Shown: piece after piece, positions 9,224-17,707 of the stretch
Layout: every line of letters begins with the position of its first letter
Numbering within the stretch: position 1 is the stretch's first letter
Source of the DNA: Pannonibacter indicus
GTDB taxonomy: Bacteria > Pseudomonadota > Alphaproteobacteria > Rhizobiales > Stappiaceae
Length of the DNA: 64,000 bases
Direction of reading: 5' to 3'
Assembly: GCF_001418225.1 (NCBI RefSeq)
Contig: NZ_LIPT01000002.1
Coordinates: 62,001-126,000, forward strand
Program-made: the position numbers and the translations under genes
Notes under the pieces: model-generated
Databases searched by the model: none
Told to the model about the DNA's origin: nothing
What the model saw: only the letters and a program-made list of their open reading frames with translations

Positions 9224-10123
9224 TTACTTGGCTTCCTGCAGCTTGCGGGCTGCGATGATGCCGAGGTAGGCATCATGGGTCACCGGCACCAGATCCTTGG
9301 CTTCGCCATGCGACAGGGCATAGGCGCACTTGGGATCATCCTGCCACATGGTGTCGGCAATGGCGGTGACCTTGGCCTTCACGTCGTCCGGCAGAGCCTT
9401 GCGGATGACGAAGGGGCCTTCCGGGATCAGCTTGGACTTCCAGATCTGGACGAGATCGTTCATGTCCACGATGCCAGCGTCAACTGCCTTGCGGAAGGCG
9501 CCGGAGTTGTAGCCGTCTTCCCACTCGCCAAGGCCGTCGGCCCAGCTCACAGCGGCATCAAAGTCGCCATTGGCGACGCCAACGATGGACTGCTCATGGC
9601 CGCCGGAGAACCGCACTTCACCGAAGTACTGGTCCAGCTTGCCATAGGTGTCCTGCAGCTCTGCGCCCGGGACCAGGTAGCCGGAGGCGGAGTTCGGATC
9701 GGCGAAGGCAAAGCGCTTGCCCTTGGCGTCTTCGATCGAGGTGATGCCGCTGTCCTTGCGGGCAAAACCAATCGAGTAGTAGCCCGTGGAGCCGTCGAGA
9801 TTCTGCTTGATCAGAACCGGCTCAACGGCTTCAGCGTTGGTCAGGTAGATCTTGGCATAGGCCGAAGGGCCGAGGCCGGCAAAGTCGATCGAACCGCCGA
9901 GCATGCCCTGGATGACGCCGTCATAGTCGGCCGGGGTGAAGAGCTTGACCGGAACGCCGAGCGCTTCTTCCACCTTGACGCGGAAGCATTCGTTCGAGGT
10001 CATGCGGTCCTGGGCGTTTTCACCGCCGAGGATGCCGATGTTGAACTGGGTGATCTTTTCCTGCGCACCGGCAACGGTGGTGCAGGCAAGCGAGAGGGCA
10101 GTCGCCAGAAGCAGCTTCTTCAT
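9224..10123 (-). CDS. phnD: Phosphonate ABC transporter substrate-binding protein PhnD
   Basis: A 299-residue periplasmic binding protein. The chosen ATG at 10123 gives an immediate signal peptide (MKKLLLATALSLACTTVAGA, cleavage after about residue 20); upstream in-frame starts lack this. The mature part has NIGILGGENAQDR, LGPSAYAKIY and the ligand-pocket region FADPNSASGYLVPG, all characteristic of PhnD. It captures phosphonates such as 2-aminoethylphosphonate and delivers them to PhnE. The gene is second in the phnCDEE operon, 64 bp after phnC. Confidence 0.95.
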   Translation of the reverse strand: MKKLLLATALSLACTTVAGAQEKITQFNIGILGGENAQDRMTSNECFRVKVEEALGVPVKLFTPADYDGVIQGMLGGSIDFAGLGPSAYAKIYLTNAEAVEPVLIKQNLDGSTGYYSIGFARKDSGITSIEDAKGKRFAFADPNSASGYLVPGAELQDTYGKLDQYFGEVRFSGGHEQSIVGVANGDFDAAVSWADGLGEWEDGYNSGAFRKAVDAGIVDMNDLVQIWKSKLIPEGPFVIRKALPDDVKAKVTAIADTMWQDDPKCAYALSHGEAKDLVPVTHDAYLGIIAARKLQEAK

Positions 10124-10187
10124 GAGAACTCCATTTTCACAGAATAGGGGCCTGCACCGGCTTGGGTCCGGAATCAGGCCGGGACCG

Positions 10188-11024
10188 TCAGGACACCATC
10201 GCGGCGGCGTAGGCGGGCTGGGACCACGCCGGGTCGTCAGCCTTTGCATCCGCCGGAATGCTTGTGGAGGTGGCAGCTTCGTTGAAGCTGTCACCGGCTC
10301 CGTAAATCTCGCGGGCAACGCTGGCCGTCAGTTCGTCCGCCGTGCCGTCAAACACCACTTCGCCGTCGCGCATGCCGATCACCCGGTCGCAGTAGTGCCG
10401 CGCGGTGTCGAGCGTGTGCAGGTTGGCGATCACCATGCGGCCGTCTTCCACATTGATCTTCTTCAGCGTGTCCATGACGATCTGCGCATTCATGGGATCC
10501 AGGCTGGCGATCGGCTCGTCAGCCAGAATGATCTTCGGATCCTGCATCAGGGCGCGGGCAATGGCGACGCGCTGCTGCTGGCCGCCGGAGAGAGCCTCCG
10601 CACGCTTAGGCGCCTGCTCGGCGATGCCAAGCCGGTCCAGAATTTCAAGCGCCTTGAGAATATCGGCGCGGGACCATAGGCTGAACAGCGTCTGCATCGT
10701 GGAGCGGCGGTTCAGGATGCCGTGCAGCACATTGGAGGCCACATCCATGCGCGGCACCAGGTTGAACTGCTGGAAGATCATGGCGCACTGGGACTGCCAG
10801 GCCCGCGAGGCCGCCCCCTTCAGCGCCAGGATGTTGCGGCCCTCAACCAGGATTTCGCCGGCACTGGCATCCGTCAGGCGGTTCATCATGCGCAGGAACG
10901 TCGACTTGCCCGCTCCGGACCGGCCGATGATGCCGACGAAGGCGGGACCGGTGACTTCGAAACTGATCCGGTTCACGGCTGCCTTCTGACCGAACAGACG
11001 CGTAACTTCCCTGACTTCCAGCAT
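10188..11024 (-). CDS. phnC: Phosphonate ABC transporter ATP-binding protein PhnC
   Basis: A 278-residue ABC ATPase: Walker [10 protein letters not shown] (about 35-43), Q-loop at [12 protein letters not shown], signature [15 protein letters not shown] and Walker [15 protein letters not shown]. The IFQQFNL and LHTLDTA features are typical of PhnC. It energises phosphonate import with PhnD/PhnE. First gene of the leftward operon; an AT-rich leader with a Pho-box-like sequence precedes it. Confidence 0.95.
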   Translation of the reverse strand: MLEVREVTRLFGQKAAVNRISFEVTGPAFVGIIGRSGAGKSTFLRMMNRLTDASAGEILVEGRNILALKGAASRAWQSQCAMIFQQFNLVPRMDVASNVLHGILNRRSTMQTLFSLWSRADILKALEILDRLGIAEQAPKRAEALSGGQQQRVAIARALMQDPKIILADEPIASLDPMNAQIVMDTLKKINVEDGRMVIANLHTLDTARHYCDRVIGMRDGEVVFDGTADELTASVAREIYGAGDSFNEAATSTSIPADAKADDPAWSQPAYAAAMVS

Positions 11025-11064
11025 TGGCCACCCCTTTTTGCTCGGCGTAACCTAGTGCTCCTGC

Positions 11065-11083
11065 ATGACATTTTCTTGTAAGA
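11065..11083 (-). promoter_or_regulatory. Possible Pho box upstream of phnC
   Basis: Read on the minus strand, CTTACAAGAAAATGTCAT resembles two 11-bp-spaced PhoB half-sites (consensus CTGTCAT); the second half matches well, the first weakly. It lies about 40 bp before the phnC start in an otherwise gene-free AT-rich stretch (11025-11237). Phosphate control of phn genes is known in many bacteria; here it is only suggested. Confidence 0.35.
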
Positions 11084-11237
11084 AGCATGAAGATCGTGCG
11101 AATGGATTCAGCCAGTTATCTTTTTGATTATTTTATGCAGCAATATACTGAAATAAAAAGGGAAATTCTGAAGGATTTATTCTTCGGCTAAATATCAATC
11201 CTGCATTGCGCTGTTCAGATGACCTGCAGGCGTTCAC

Positions 11238-11268
11238 AAAAATCCCGCCCTTCGGGGGAAGGCCGGGA
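11238..11268 (-). terminator. Terminator of the Rieske oxygenase gene
   Basis: On the minus strand a GC-rich stem (CCCGGCCTTC paired with GAAGGGCGGG, one mismatch) is followed by ATTTTTG, about 30 bp after the stop of the Rieske gene. Confidence 0.75.
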
Positions 11269-11300
11269 GGTTGATGACAAGGCAGGCTGTGGCGGACGTT

Positions 11301-12358
11301 TCAGCTCATCCAGCGCAGCTCACGGCCACGCACCGGATTGACGAATGCGCGCCCCTCGGCCTGTGAGGCGGACCACTCGCGCTTCAGCTGCATCCACCAG
11401 CGCCCTTGCGTATCCGCATCATTGATCAGCATGAGCTTGGGATTGTACTCCAGCCCCTCGCGCTGCAGGATGACGACGCGGCGGTCCTGACCGAGGAAGA
11501 CATTCATCAGATGACGGATCAGCGGCTTGAACGGCCCGGTCCAGCCCATACTGGCCCAGAACATCTGCCGCACTTCCGTCTCGTCCTCGCTCACCGGGGT
11601 GATGCTGGTCAGACCGACGACGGAGTGCTTCGAGCCCTTGATATGCTCGATGCGCAGGCCCGGCAGCATGTAGCGGATTTCCGTGGTCACATCATCGCCC
11701 AGCAGCTTGTAGGCAATGTTCTGCGGCGGCAGCTTGTGGCGCACCATGGCCCAGCCCAGTTCCGACGGCTCGAACAGCTGGCGCTTGGGGCGCAGCTTCG
11801 CAGCGTTCTTCTTGAACCACCAGGAGGTATGCACGAAGGCCGCATGCGTGGGGTCCATCAGGCCAAGGGCCGCATGGTCCACCGAACAGACAAAGTGCTG
11901 CATGATGTGCAGGGCCGGGCCCTGCTCCACAGCAAAGTCCGGCAGCATCGGCGGCTGCGGCTGGCGGCCTTCCGCCGGGCTTTCGCCATTGGCGGCGAAA
12001 TAGACCCAGATTAGCCCCTGCCGCTCCACGACGGGATAGGCGCCGCAGGTGATCTTGGAAAAGTCGATGGTTGGTCTTCATGGGTGGAGGGGATATCGAC
12101 GCAGACGCCATCCGTATCAAAGCGCCAGCCGTGATAGCAGCATTGCGCGGTCTCGCCGTCGAACTTGCCGTGGCGCAGGGGGATGCCCCGGTGCGGGCAG
12201 ATGTCGCGCAGGGCGAACACCTTGCCGGCTTTGTCCCGGCCCAGCAGCACCATGCCGCCCATCAGCTTCTTGCCGGTCATCGCGCCGGGTTTGATCTCCG
12301 CCCCCGGACAGGCCACGTACCACAGACCGCGCAGAAGTTCCGCCTTGAGATTATCCAC
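11301..12358 (-). pseudogene. Rieske-type aromatic ring-hydroxylating oxygenase alpha subunit, frameshifted
   Basis: Two overlapping minus-strand frames together encode one ~350-residue Rieske oxygenase. The upstream part (12011-12358, GTG start) has the [2Fe-2S] ligands CPHRG and CYHGW. The downstream part has the mononuclear iron motif MDPTHAAFVH (D-x2-H-x4-H). They are out of frame by one base: reading DFSKITCGAYPVVERQG in the second frame directly continues EDQP of the first, which places a one-base deletion next to 12068-12069. Family members are VanA-like O-demethylases or ring hydroxylases. Both halves look otherwise intact, so the lesion is recent or a sequencing error. No reductase gene is adjacent. 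Confidence 0.8.
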
Positions 12359-12487
12359 CTGAAGTCACCCAGAAACCGGCCGCCGAACCTCTTTTGTCCG
12401 GGTGTATCCGAGCGGAGCGGCCGGCTCAAGGCTTCGATGCAGCGGCCCGGTCCGCAGCATTACGGATGCTGGCCGGGCAGGAAGGCC

Positions 12488-13084
12488 TCAGGCGGCGCTG
12501 GAGAGAAGCGTGCCGATCTGTTCGCGCGTGCCGGCATAGAGCGAGGAAACCGAAGCGCTCAGGTAGCTGGCGGAGACGCCATTGCCGCTGACATTGATAC
12601 TGCCTGCACTGGCGGAACGGGCCGAGAGGCCGGTCGCGCTGTCATAGGAAATGCGGTCATAGGACACGAAGGAGGCAGAAATCTTCTGGCCGCCGATCTC
12701 GCCTTCGATCAGGGTCTCCGTAATGGTTGCGCTTTCGTAGGCAACAGACGCGGAACCGGAGCTGCCGCTCGCATTTTCACCGATAGCCGAACGGATCTTG
12801 CTGGCGGTATCCGTATAATCTTCAATGCTGGCGAGAGATTTCTTCCCGCTTTCCTTTTCGTCAGTTTTGCCCTTCTGCGCAGCGTCCCGCAGGGCATTGA
12901 TGACGACGGCATCTTCTTCAGCTTTTTTGGCTGCAGCTTCCAGAAGAGAAGTACTTGCGCTATCTTTGGTTGAAGATCCTGAGCCAGCCTTGCCTGCCGC
13001 GGGGTTGCCGGACGCACCAGCGGAGGACTGGGTCATGGCGAACATACTGGCAGAGGTGGTCGTGGTCTGGATCGAAAGCTGCAT
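12488..13084 (-). CDS. Hypothetical Ser/Ala-rich protein, possibly cell-cycle controlled
   Basis: A 198-residue protein I do not recognise. It begins MQLSIQTTTTSASMFAM, has a Gly/Ser/Ala-rich stretch (about 20-45), a charged helical segment with AAAKKAEEDAVVINALRDAAQ, and a C-terminal half rich in Ser, Ala and Tyr. No cysteine, no clear signal peptide or membrane segment. The ATG at 13084 is preceded by GGATGGAG; an upstream start in the same frame is possible. A perfect TTAA-N7-TTAAC sequence lies 60 bp upstream, which points to CtrA control. The composition resembles proteins exported by flagellar or other leaderless routes, but that is speculation. Confidence 0.6.
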   Translation of the reverse strand: MQLSIQTTTTSASMFAMTQSSAGASGNPAAGKAGSGSSTKDSASTSLLEAAAKKAEEDAVVINALRDAAQKGKTDEKESGKKSLASIEDYTDTASKIRSAIGENASGSSGSASVAYESATITETLIEGEIGGQKISASFVSYDRISYDSATGLSARSASAGSINVSGNGVSASYLSASVSSLYAGTREQIGTLLSSAA

Positions 13085-13143
13085 GCCGGGCTCCATCCTG
13101 GGCTGCGGGCGGCGAATCTGAAGCAGAGTGTCGGGGGAAAAGA

Positions 13144-13158
13144 TTAACGCACCATTAA
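13144..13158. promoter_or_regulatory. CtrA-type binding site
   Basis: TTAACGCACCATTAAC matches the full TTAA-N7-TTAAC CtrA consensus exactly. It sits between the orphan gene at 12488-13084 (minus) and the tautomerase gene (plus), about 60 bp from the former. Confidence 0.6.
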
Positions 13159-13242
13159 CCAATCTTTCCGGAAGCTGGATTGCGGACCTAACTGATGGGC
13201 TGGGAGGCCGGGGCGGGGAGGATTGAAACGGAGGAAACGATC

Positions 13243-13620
13243 ATGCCGGTCACACAGATCTTCTCGCTTCCCGGCCGCAGCGCCGAGGAAAAACAGCTCA
13301 TCATGGAATGCATCCATGAGGCGTTGATGACCCGTTTCGACATCCCTCATGACGACCAGTACATGATCTTCAACGAGAAGGCGCGGGAGGACTTCTTCTT
13401 TGGCTCGTTCCCCGAAATGGAGCGCAGCGACGCCTTTCTGCTGATCCAGATCACCGTCAGCAACACCCGCAGCGTCGAGATGAAGAAGAACCTCTACAAG
13501 GCCATCTGCGACAAGCTCGGCCGCAAGGCGGGCGTCCTGCATGACGACGTGATGGTGTCGCTCGTCGAGGTGACGCGCGACTGCTGGTCCTTCGGCCGGG
13601 GCATTGCGCAATACACCTGA
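13243..13620 (+). CDS. Tautomerase-superfamily protein
   Basis: A 125-residue protein starting MPVTQIFSLPGRS. The Pro directly after the initiator Met is the catalytic base (Pro-1) of the 4-oxalocrotonate tautomerase/MIF superfamily, and the two-repeat length fits the longer tautomerase group. GGAGGAAACGATC before the ATG at 13243 supports this start over an upstream in-frame one that would bury Pro-1. Substrate unknown. Confidence 0.8.
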   Translation: MPVTQIFSLPGRSAEEKQLIMECIHEALMTRFDIPHDDQYMIFNEKAREDFFFGSFPEMERSDAFLLIQITVSNTRSVEMKKNLYKAICDKLGRKAGVLHDDVMVSLVEVTRDCWSFGRGIAQYT

Positions 13621-13739
13621 CCGGCGTCGCATGGAACGCGCAGTCCCGTTCAGCCGCCGGGGGCGAAAAATATCGAAATGTTAACGTCTGAGTGGGACGA
13701 TTCCCCAGGATAGGACGGATCCTGACGGAAAATCCGTAT

Positions 13740-13778
13740 CCAATCCCGGAGCACTGTCCTTAATCTTGCCGGGATTGG
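13740..13778. promoter_or_regulatory. Perfect inverted repeat upstream of the amidotransferase gene
   Basis: Arms CCAATCCCGG (13740-13749) and its exact complement (13769-13778) are separated by 19 bp. It lies 66 bp before the amidotransferase start. No T run follows, so an operator or 5'-leader hairpin is more likely than a terminator. Confidence 0.4.
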
Positions 13779-13844
13779 AAGGTTGCTTCGCTGGCTGCCG
13801 CCCATTCCCATCCCGTCGCAACAGTTTGCAGGCCGTCCCCAACC

Positions 13845-14663
13845 ATGTGCCGTCTGGCTGCCTATCTTGGAACCGAGATCCCGCTCGAAAATATCATTGC
13901 CAAGCCCCGGCATTCCCTGCTCGTTCAGAGCCTGGATGCGCAGGAGGCAAAGCTCAGGGTCAATGGCGACGGGTTCGGTATCGCCTGGTATGGCCATGCA
14001 GCAGAGCCGGGCCTGTTCAAGGACGTGCTGCCGGCCTGGGCCGATACCAATCTGCAGAGCATCTGCCGGCTGGTGACCTCGCGGCTGTTTCTGGCGCATG
14101 TGCGCGCAGCGACCACGGGAGCGACGTCACGGGACAACTGCCATCCCTTCGCCCATGGCCGCTGGGCCTTCATGCACAATGGGAACATCGGTGATTTCGC
14201 GCGCATCCGCCGCGAGATGGAAATGCTCATCAATGAGGATTTCTACGCGCTGCGCCGGGGCACGACGGATTCCGAACTCTTCTTCCTGCTGCTCCTGACC
14301 AACGGCCTCGAAGAGAATCCGCGCGCGGCGCTGGATCTGACGCTCTCGCAGGTGCTGGATATAGCCGCCCGGCGGACCACGGGCGAAAAACCCATCCGGC
14401 TCACCTGTGTCTTCACCGAGGGCACGGAGCTTTTCGCCTTCCGCTACGCCGACGATGCGGCTGCCCCCACGCTCTATATCTCCGAATGCCTGGACCACGG
14501 CGGCCGCGCCTTTGCCTCCGAGCCGCTGGAGGGCGCCTGCGCGCGCTGGCGTCCGGTGGAACAGGGCCATCTTTACCGGCTGTCCCCGGCAGGTGTTGAG
14601 CAGACACCGCTGGCCGTGCCGCTGAGCGGCGCGGCACAGCACGTTCTGGAAGCGGCCTGCTGA
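13845..14663 (+). CDS. Class II glutamine amidotransferase (YafJ-like)
   Basis: A 272-residue Ntn-type glutaminase domain protein. After Met removal Cys-2 (MCRLAAYLG) would be the nucleophile. NGDGFGIAWY, the HVRAATTG segment and FMHNGNI are the usual glutamine-binding and oxyanion motifs of this class. There is no second synthase domain, so it belongs to the stand-alone YafJ/EgtC-like group; the ammonia acceptor is unknown. Not near ergothioneine genes. Confidence 0.88.
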   Translation: MCRLAAYLGTEIPLENIIAKPRHSLLVQSLDAQEAKLRVNGDGFGIAWYGHAAEPGLFKDVLPAWADTNLQSICRLVTSRLFLAHVRAATTGATSRDNCHPFAHGRWAFMHNGNIGDFARIRREMEMLINEDFYALRRGTTDSELFFLLLLTNGLEENPRAALDLTLSQVLDIAARRTTGEKPIRLTCVFTEGTELFAFRYADDAAAPTLYISECLDHGGRAFASEPLEGACARWRPVEQGHLYRLSPAGVEQTPLAVPLSGAAQHVLEAAC

Positions 14664-14690
14664 GTTTTTCAAGCCCGCCCTCATCCCCGC

Positions 14691-14731
14691 TTGACGGATT
14701 TCCATATTCGGGATTTAATCCCAAATATGGA
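14691..14731 (+). promoter_or_regulatory. Promoter with overlapping operator; predicted leaderless start of the XRE gene
   Basis: TTGACG (14691-14696), 17 bp, then TTTAAT (14714-14719) make a good sigma-70 promoter. The expected transcription start falls at about 14726, one base before the ATG at 14727. A 14-bp inverted repeat with one mismatch (arms 14701-14714 and 14718-14731, centre TTA) covers the -10 region and the start codon and is a likely autoregulatory operator. Confidence 0.65.
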
Positions 14732-15299
14732 AAGGAAAAGATCAGATCAGGCTGAACTTGATCAGCAGATCGCCCTGCGCCTGCGCCAGTTGCGTCAGGA
14801 GAAGGGGCTTTCGCTTGATCAGCTTGCAGCCCTCAGCGGCGTCAGCCGCGCCACCCTGTCGCGGCTGGAGAATGCCGAAGTCAGTCCGACCACGGCCGTA
14901 CTGGCCAAGCTCTGCACAGCGCATGGGCTGACCCTGTCGCGGCTGATGCAGATGGCGGAGGATGCCTTTCCCGCCGTGGTGCGGCGGGAGGCCCAGCCCG
15001 TCTGGACGGACCCGGAAACCGGCCACCGCCGCCGTGTCATCTCTCCGCCCACCAGCGCATTGTCGGGTGAGGTGCTGGAATCCGTTCTGCCGCCCGGCAC
15101 ATCCATCACCTATGAAGCCCCGCCCCGCCCCGGCCTTGAGCACCATCTGGTGATGCTGGATGGCAAGCTGACAGTCACACTCGACGGCGAAGCGCATGAG
15201 CTTGCGCCCGGTGACTGCCTGCGGTTCCAGCTCTACGGCGGCAACAGCTTCGAAACGCCGGCAGAAACCGGCGCTTGCTACCTGATTTTCATGGTTTGA
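14727..15299 (+). CDS. XRE-family transcriptional regulator with cupin domain
   Basis: A 190-residue regulator: helix-turn-helix (about 10-65, with LSLDQLAALSGVSRATLSRLE) followed by a small C-terminal cupin (about 105-188, GLEHHLVMLDGKLTV and ELAPGDC). No ribosome-binding site precedes the ATG at 14727; promoter geometry predicts a leaderless mRNA. It is followed after 24 bp by a GNAT gene and probably controls both. The cupin presumably senses a small ligand. Confidence 0.88.
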   Translation: MERKRSDQAELDQQIALRLRQLRQEKGLSLDQLAALSGVSRATLSRLENAEVSPTTAVLAKLCTAHGLTLSRLMQMAEDAFPAVVRREAQPVWTDPETGHRRRVISPPTSALSGEVLESVLPPGTSITYEAPPRPGLEHHLVMLDGKLTVTLDGEAHELAPGDCLRFQLYGGNSFETPAETGACYLIFMV

Positions 15300-15323
15300 C
15301 CCCCTTACGTAAGGAGATCTTCC

Positions 15324-15872
15324 TTGTCCGGTATAACCCTTGACCTGCGCCGCAGTCCGGCGCAGCTGGATGACGCATGCCTTGATGGCCTTGCAGACGT
15401 GCTTCTCGGCTGCGTCAGCGGCGGGGCCAGCGTCAGCTTTGTGGAGCCCTTCACGCGGCAGGACGCCCGCCGTTTCTTTGAACAGAAGGTGGCCCCGTCC
15501 GTTGCCAGCGGCGACAGCGATCTGCTGCTGGCCGTTGTGGAGGGCCGCATTGCCGGAACGGTGCAGCTTGCCTGCGGCACGCCGCCCAACCAGCCGCACC
15601 GGGCCGATGTGCGCAAGCTGCTGGTCCACCCGGACTTCCGCCGCCGTGGCATCGCAGAAGCCCTGATGCGTGAGGTGGAGCGGCTGGCGCACGAGCGGGG
15701 CCGCAGCCTCATCACCCTCGACACCCGCGAAGGCGATTCAGCCGAACGGCTCTATCTCAAGCTCGGCTACCAGATCCTCGGCCGCATTCCTGCCTATGCC
15801 AATCACCCGCAGAGCGGTGAGCCGGAGGGCTGCACCTTCTTCTACAAGGTGCTGGCGTCTCCAGGTGCATAA
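15324..15872 (+). CDS. GNAT-family N-acetyltransferase
   Basis: A 182-residue GNAT: core motif A seen as VRKLLVHPDFRRRGIAEAL, followed by TREGDSAERLYLKLGY. It begins with TTG at 15324, supported by AAGGAGA nine bases before. Second gene of the XRE-cupin operon; its 3' end is 13 bp from the convergent pyruvate-kinase-like gene. Substrate unknown. Confidence 0.85.
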   Translation: MSGITLDLRRSPAQLDDACLDGLADVLLGCVSGGASVSFVEPFTRQDARRFFEQKVAPSVASGDSDLLLAVVEGRIAGTVQLACGTPPNQPHRADVRKLLVHPDFRRRGIAEALMREVERLAHERGRSLITLDTREGDSAERLYLKLGYQILGRIPAYANHPQSGEPEGCTFFYKVLASPGA

Positions 15873-15885
15873 CCCAAGGTGAAGC

Positions 15886-17502
15886 CTACCAGCTCTGCAG
15901 GCTGCGCAGCAGGTGGGCCTTCTTGTGCATGTGCCCGCCCATGCGCGTCAGCAGGCCTTCCAGCACGGCAATGCCCCGGAAGAGATGCGGGCCCTTGTTG
16001 AGCATGATGCATTCGGCACGTGCCGCCATGGCGGCGTCGGTCATTTCCCCGCGTGAGGCGATCCCGGTCTTCATCAGGCTCTCCATCACCTGCGTCGCCC
16101 AGATCACCGGCACATGCGCGGCTTCGCAGAGCCAGAGGATTTCCTCCTGCATCTCTGCCAGCCGGGCAAAGCCGATTTCCACCGCAAGGTCGCCGCGGGC
16201 GATCAACACGGCGGTGGGCTGGCGCCCGGCTGCGCGCACCAGCATGTCCGGCAGGTTGCGCACGGCGCGGCGGGTCTTGATCTTCAGGACAAGGCCGATA
16301 CTGCGCCAGTCTTCCAGACGCTCCCGGGCAAGCGCTGCCTGCAGCTCTTCCACGTCTTCCGGGGTTTGTACGAAGGAGAACTCCACCCCGTCCGCATGGC
16401 GCGCCACGAATGGCAGCAAGTCCCGGTCATCGGCGGTCAGGGCCGGCACCAGCACATCGCTGTCGGGGAAGTTGATGCCCTTCCCGGGCTTCAGTTTGTA
16501 ACCTTCGATTTCAGGACCGGTGTCGATGCCCAGCACCAGCCCCCAGTCCTGTGCCGACAGAACGGTTGCGGCCAGCTTGCCGTCATCAATGAAGACGCGG
16601 TGCCCCGGCTCGGCCGCTTCCAGCGCCTGACCCAGCTCGCATTCGGTCGCCGGCAGCTTGCGCGGCGCCGCGTCAAGGTGGCCCGAACGCACCACAGCCA
16701 GTTCACTTTCCGGGAACACCCGGCTGCCGTTCTTGCCTGTCTTCAGGGCCCCGGTGCGGATTTTCGGGCCCGGCAGATCCATCATCACCTTCATCCGGCG
16801 GCCGGAGGCATGGGCGGCGGCCTCCACATGGGCGATCATTGAAGCCCAGGTGCTTTCCGCGTCATGGGCGCAGTTGATGCGCACCGCTTCCACGCCAAGA
16901 TTAGCCAGCTCAGTAAAGAAAGCGGGATCACCTGCAGCTTCACCCGGCACCGTGACGAGCAGACGTGTGGGGCGCGTTTCCTGCAAAGCGCCCAGCAGGG
17001 CATCGGCCCTTTGCCGGATGCGCTCCTCACCGGCGAAGAAATGTTCAACCTGCGCCGCGGAAGAGGCGGATGCCGCCAGCCCCTGTCCCGTGACGGCGCC
17101 CAGCAGGCGCTCCACCGCATGAAGCGTGGGCATAACGCGGCTCTCCGCCCGGCCGAGGGAGGACAGGCCCGCCGCCATCAGCCGTCTTTGCAAGAGCCGC
17201 AGATCCCTGTGCCGCAGGGCAAGATAATGCGAAAGGTTCGCCGCGCTCGGGGCAAAGTCCGGCGTCTCCACCCAGCCGCCCAAGCGCGTGGCCAATGCAG
17301 CGCCATCTGCGGCGACGGAGGCGGCAAGCTGGGCCACATCTGCCTGCAACTCCACCAGTGCAGGATCTGCGGGCGGCACCGTGCCTTCTGGCGCCTTCGG
17401 CTTTGATGCTGCGGGCTTGCGTGTCCGGGCCGGGTTCTTGCGGGCAGTTGCAGGCTTTGCATCAGCGGCGGATTTTACGGCGGTCATATCATGCTCATCC
17501 AT
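15886..17502 (-). CDS. Pyruvate kinase-like protein with altered active site
   Basis: A 538-residue protein. Residues 1-~190 are a non-PK extension (Lys/Pro/Ala-rich start, then helices); residues ~190-530 match the pyruvate kinase barrel: VRINCAHD, MMDLPGPKIRTG, VFIDDGKL, RGDLAVEIGFARLAEMQEEI and VIWATQVMESL. The motif that is normally KIE reads KIK (407-409), so the metal-binding Glu is Lys. The canonical MLSGETA region reads MLNKGPH. The allosteric C-terminal domain is missing. The ATG at 17502 is backed by GGAGG. Annotation as a working pyruvate kinase would be unsafe; it may act on another substrate or be regulatory. Confidence 0.75.
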   Translation of the reverse strand: MDEHDMTAVKSAADAKPATARKNPARTRKPAASKPKAPEGTVPPADPALVELQADVAQLAASVAADGAALATRLGGWVETPDFAPSAANLSHYLALRHRDLRLLQRRLMAAGLSSLGRAESRVMPTLHAVERLLGAVTGQGLAASASSAAQVEHFFAGEERIRQRADALLGALQETRPTRLLVTVPGEAAGDPAFFTELANLGVEAVRINCAHDAESTWASMIAHVEAAAHASGRRMKVMMDLPGPKIRTGALKTGKNGSRVFPESELAVVRSGHLDAAPRKLPATECELGQALEAAEPGHRVFIDDGKLAATVLSAQDWGLVLGIDTGPEIEGYKLKPGKGINFPDSDVLVPALTADDRDLLPFVARHADGVEFSFVQTPEDVEELQAALARERLEDWRSIGLVLKIKTRRAVRNLPDMLVRAAGRQPTAVLIARGDLAVEIGFARLAEMQEEILWLCEAAHVPVIWATQVMESLMKTGIASRGEMTDAAMAARAECIMLNKGPHLFRGIAVLEGLLTRMGGHMHKKAHLLRSLQSW

Positions 17503-17707
17503 GGCGCACCTCCGCCATTTTGGTAGCATCGCCCATGACAGAACCTTGACCCTGCGCAAGCGGCCAGGGAAAACACGCAGTCTTCCGCCTTCCCTTCGTC
17601 GCAATCCTCGTCAACACTCACCTCCGGGTACGGGACAGCGCCCGGCAGTGATCTTCACTCGGGGGAAAGAGACCTGTTGGCCGGGAAGTAGACCAAGGAG
17701 GCCTGCG

